Source: Methanobacteriota archaeon (GTDB lineage: Archaea; Altiarchaeota; Altiarchaeia; IMC4; QMZM01). Taken from it: a stretch of 8,767 nt of DNA. The DNA lies in the NCBI GenBank assembly GCA_021731385.1, contig JAKFXM010000231.1, positions 1 to 8,767 of the forward strand, in the 5' to 3' direction. Below are positions 7,409 to 8,767 of the stretch, piece after piece. A program made the translations under genes and the position numbers. The stretch's first letter is position 1. Every line of letters begins with the position of its first letter. Under the pieces are notes generated by a model, which did no database searches, had not been told where the DNA came from, and saw nothing but the letters and a program-made list of their open reading frames with translations.

Positions 7409-7421
7409 AGGCGCATAAAAA

Positions 7422-7441
7422 CTGTCGGCTTTAGCCGACAG
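7422..7441. repeat. Perfect hairpin 8 bp before the atpD start
   Basis: CTGTCGGC at 7422-7429 pairs with 7434-7441 around loop TTTA. The hairpin ends 8 bp before the ATG of atpD, occupying the place where a Shine-Dalgarno would normally be; none is seen. With the palindrome at 7381-7408 it fills most of the atpB-atpD gap. It could affect translation or processing of the joint message, which is inference. Confidence 0.85.
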
Positions 7442-7449
7442 ATATTTAT

Positions 7450-8082
7450 ATGGCTGAAATAATTGAGAATATCTCTCCAACCCGTACAGAATTGTTGGAT
7501 TTGAATAAGAAGATAAGGTTAGCGGAAAAGGGGCATAAACTGCTGAAGGAGAAGAGGGATGCTCTGGTAATGGAATTCTTCAAGATGGTTGAAAAGGCTA
7601 GGGGCTCAAGAAGTAAATTGGCAGATATTCTTGAAAAGGGCTACAATGACCTGATAAGCACAGAGGCAATAATGTCCATAGACACTGTAGAGTCAATTGC
7701 ATCTGTTACCCCGCAGAAAATTGAGGTAAACCTTGCAATGGGCAATATTATGGGCGTCAAGATACCGAGGATAACTGCCGTAAATGTTGAGGTTCCCAGG
7801 GTTTATACCCCAATTTCCACATCATCAAAACTTGATGAAACTGTAGAGGATTTTGACAATGCATCAAGGAAAATTCTCAATCTCATTGAGACAGAAGAAA
7901 CCATAAGGCGTGTGGGCAACGAAATCAAAAAAACAAAAAGGCGTGTTAACGCATTGGAGTATATGATAATACCAAAACTGAAAAATACGCGAGGCTACAT
8001 AAGGATGCGGCTTGAGGAGATGGAGAGGGAAAACTTCTTCAGACTGAAATCCGTAAAGAAGAAAAAACAAAAAAGGCGGTGA
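7450..8082 (+). CDS. atpD: A/V-type ATP synthase subunit D (central shaft)
   Basis: Subunit D is the long coiled-coil axle that turns inside the A3B3 head and couples it to the membrane ring. The 210-residue length is typical. The N-terminal signature PTRTELLDLNKKIRLAEKG (10-28) and the C-terminal RRVNALEYMIIPKLK (164-178) with a following Glu/Arg-rich helix are the family hallmarks. The two long helices (about 10-70 and 125-200) enclose a more variable middle. The tail is very basic (KKKKQKRR). The ATG follows the subunit signature closely, but no Shine-Dalgarno is visible because a hairpin occupies 7422-7441; initiation may depend on a leaderless message or on coupling to atpB. The B-then-D order matches ordinary archaeal ATP synthase operons. 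Confidence 0.96.
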   Translation: MAEIIENISPTRTELLDLNKKIRLAEKGHKLLKEKRDALVMEFFKMVEKARGSRSKLADILEKGYNDLISTEAIMSIDTVESIASVTPQKIEVNLAMGNIMGVKIPRITAVNVEVPRVYTPISTSSKLDETVEDFDNASRKILNLIETEETIRRVGNEIKKTKRRVNALEYMIIPKLKNTRGYIRMRLEEMERENFFRLKSVKKKKQKRR

Positions 8083-8083
8083 T
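8078..8083 (+). promoter_or_regulatory. Shine-Dalgarno overlapping the atpD stop
   Basis: GGTGAT is an exact match to part of the canonical Shine-Dalgarno and contains the TGA stop of atpD. It lies 4 nt before the ATG at 8088, and so favours that start over the GTG at 8079, which falls within it. It implies that the next gene is translated from the same message as atpD. Confidence 0.6.
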
Positions 8084-8087
8084 ATAT

Positions 8088-8354
8088 ATGGTCCTTGCAA
8101 GTTATCATGTTATAAAAGAAATTTTGAAAAACTGGCCAAATGTTGATTTAACAATGAAGGAATTCGAAAAACTCTCAAAGAGATATCCAAAGGACATAGA
8201 ATTCCAAAAAATATTCGAAGATTATAAGGCCTGCCTGAACTTAAGGGGTGATCTTGATATTGTGAAATCAAAACTTAAAGAACTTGAAAATATTCGCAGG
8301 ATTGATGTCTCTGGAGGAACAAGACTACCTTATGAGGACAGGCGAAGATTTTGA
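8088..8354 (+). CDS. Hypothetical protein, 88 residues
   Basis: I do not recognise this protein. It begins 5 bp after the atpD stop, with a good Shine-Dalgarno overlapping that stop, so it is very likely a real gene in the same transcript. The sequence is charged, mostly helix-forming, without signal peptide or membrane segment. Two Lys/Glu-rich segments (about 18-45 and 58-70) may form helices or a short coiled coil. The end, GGTRLPYEDRRRF, is basic and probably disordered. There are no cysteines suggesting metal binding; a single Cys lies mid-protein. Position after atpB-atpD allows a link with the ATP synthase, and position before the nucleotidyltransferase allows a link with that module; neither is shown by the sequence. 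It is too short and unlike any ATP synthase subunit I know. Confidence 0.7.
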   Translation: MVLASYHVIKEILKNWPNVDLTMKEFEKLSKRYPKDIEFQKIFEDYKACLNLRGDLDIVKSKLKELENIRRIDVSGGTRLPYEDRRRF

Positions 8355-8370
8355 TAAGAATGATGGGAAA

Positions 8371-8757
8371 ATGGAAAAAAATGATTTCAACAAAATCAAG
8401 GAAAATATTCTGACCCGACTTAAAAAAATACCAGAAGTAAAGGCCGTTTATCTATTTGGATCTTATGCAAATAGAAAAGAAAAACCAATATCAGACATAG
8501 ATATTTGTGTAATTACAGAAAGAGAGATTACAAAATTTAAAAAATTAGAAATACGGTCATTCTCATGGAAAAATGTTGATATTTCAATATTTTGGGATCT
8601 TCCAATAGCTATAAAAAGTAAGGTACTGAAAGAGGGGGTAGAACTCTTTTGTAGGGATGATAAATTCCTTAATAAAGTTATGGTATCTACTATGAAGGAG
8701 TATCTGGATTTTGACCCTATCTTAAGAAAATTTACAAGATTATATTTAGGTGATTAA
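8371..8757 (+). CDS. MNT-type minimal nucleotidyltransferase (probable MntA antitoxin)
   Basis: The 128-residue product is a minimal polymerase-beta-fold nucleotidyltransferase. It shows the motif FGSYA (29-33) followed by SDIDI (41-45), so the metal-binding pair is D42 and D44, and a third acid D70 in NVDIS. In MntA/HepT systems such enzymes AMPylate and silence the HEPN ribonuclease encoded next to them. The stop TAA is followed immediately by an ATG with its own Shine-Dalgarno, as expected for that pair. I chose the ATG at 8371 because it puts the fold at its usual distance from the N-terminus; the in-frame ATG at 8332 would add 13 residues and overlap the previous gene by 23 bp. Neither has an ideal Shine-Dalgarno. 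The gene is visibly more AT-rich, with more A-runs, than the ATP synthase genes, consistent with separate acquisition. Confidence 0.87.
   Translation: MEKNDFNKIKENILTRLKKIPEVKAVYLFGSYANRKEKPISDIDICVITEREITKFKKLEIRSFSWKNVDISIFWDLPIAIKSKVLKEGVELFCRDDKFLNKVMVSTMKEYLDFDPILRKFTRLYLGD
8748..8754 (+). promoter_or_regulatory. Shine-Dalgarno for the gene at the right edge
   Basis: AGGTGAT exactly matches the canonical Shine-Dalgarno and is separated from the ATG at 8758 only by the TAA stop of the nucleotidyltransferase. The same GGTGAT core is used at 8078-8083. Confidence 0.55.
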
Positions 8758-8767
8758 ATGGAGAAGA
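8758..8767 (+). CDS. Start of a gene cut by the window edge, probably HEPN/HepT
   Basis: Only ATG GAG AAG A (Met-Glu-Lys) is visible. The start directly abuts the stop of the nucleotidyltransferase and has a strong Shine-Dalgarno, so it is probably translated from the same transcript. MNT genes of this size are commonly followed by a HEPN-domain (DUF86/HepT) gene whose product is the toxin ribonuclease. That identity is predicted from context only; three codons cannot show it. Confidence 0.4.

Noticed and set aside
7381..7441. Intrinsic terminator between atpB and atpD
   Set aside because: The stems are strong, but neither is followed by a T-tract, and archaeal termination relies on T-tracts; the B-D pair is normally one message.
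8079..8087. GTG start for the 88-residue protein
   Set aside because: The GTG lies within the GGTGAT Shine-Dalgarno that serves the ATG at 8088.
8284..8370. Longer nucleotidyltransferase starting at TTG 8284
   Set aside because: It would overlap the preceding gene by about 70 bp and add residues with no place in the minimal MNT fold; the ATG at 8332 remains a possible alternative.

Overview
This window is archaeal chromosomal DNA. It holds a replicative MCM helicase interrupted by an intein, a PIN-ATPase-KH protein of the archaeal PINA type, and two subunits (B and D) of an A/V-type ATP synthase. It also has Shine-Dalgarno sequences of the GGTGAT type, and AT-rich promoter-like stretches rather than bacterial -35/-10 boxes. 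Base composition is moderately AT-rich. I cannot place the lineage more finely than Archaea (a euryarchaeal or DPANN-like genome would fit).

Layout. Positions 1-308 are non-coding and lie 3' of the MCM gene; they contain a tight array of different but similarly built hairpins, then an isolated 12-bp stem-loop. Positions 309-5541 hold two genes read on the minus strand, PINA first and then mcm 40 bp downstream, probably one transcript. The mcm gene carries a 526-residue intein (1113-2690) with splicing blocks, a two-motif LAGLIDADG endonuclease and an extra helix-turn-helix. Positions 5542-5977 form a divergent intergenic region with four more perfect hairpins in under 100 bp, then an unexplained AT-rich stretch with a T-tract and the likely atpB promoter. 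From 5978 to the right edge all genes read on the plus strand: atpB, atpD, an unrecognised 88-residue protein, an MNT-type minimal nucleotidyltransferase and, in the last 10 bases, the start of a further gene that is probably its HEPN partner.

Function. The minus-strand pair is about DNA: MCM unwinds the replication fork, and PINA-family ATPases are linked to Holliday-junction processing. The plus-strand pair encodes the non-catalytic nucleotide-binding stator subunit (B) and the central shaft (D) of the rotary ATP synthase. They are detached from the A subunit, which normally lies directly upstream of B. The MNT/HEPN pair at the end looks like an AT-rich toxin-antitoxin-type accessory module.

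The most unusual signal is the hairpin family. Eleven perfect inverted repeats, spread over three intergenic regions, have completely different arms but share one loop design: a C-G pair closing TTTA, TTC, TTT or TTTG when read in the T-rich-loop orientation, with one exception. One member supplies the last codons and stop codon of atpB, and another sits 8 bp before the atpD start codon. I do not recognise this as a described element.
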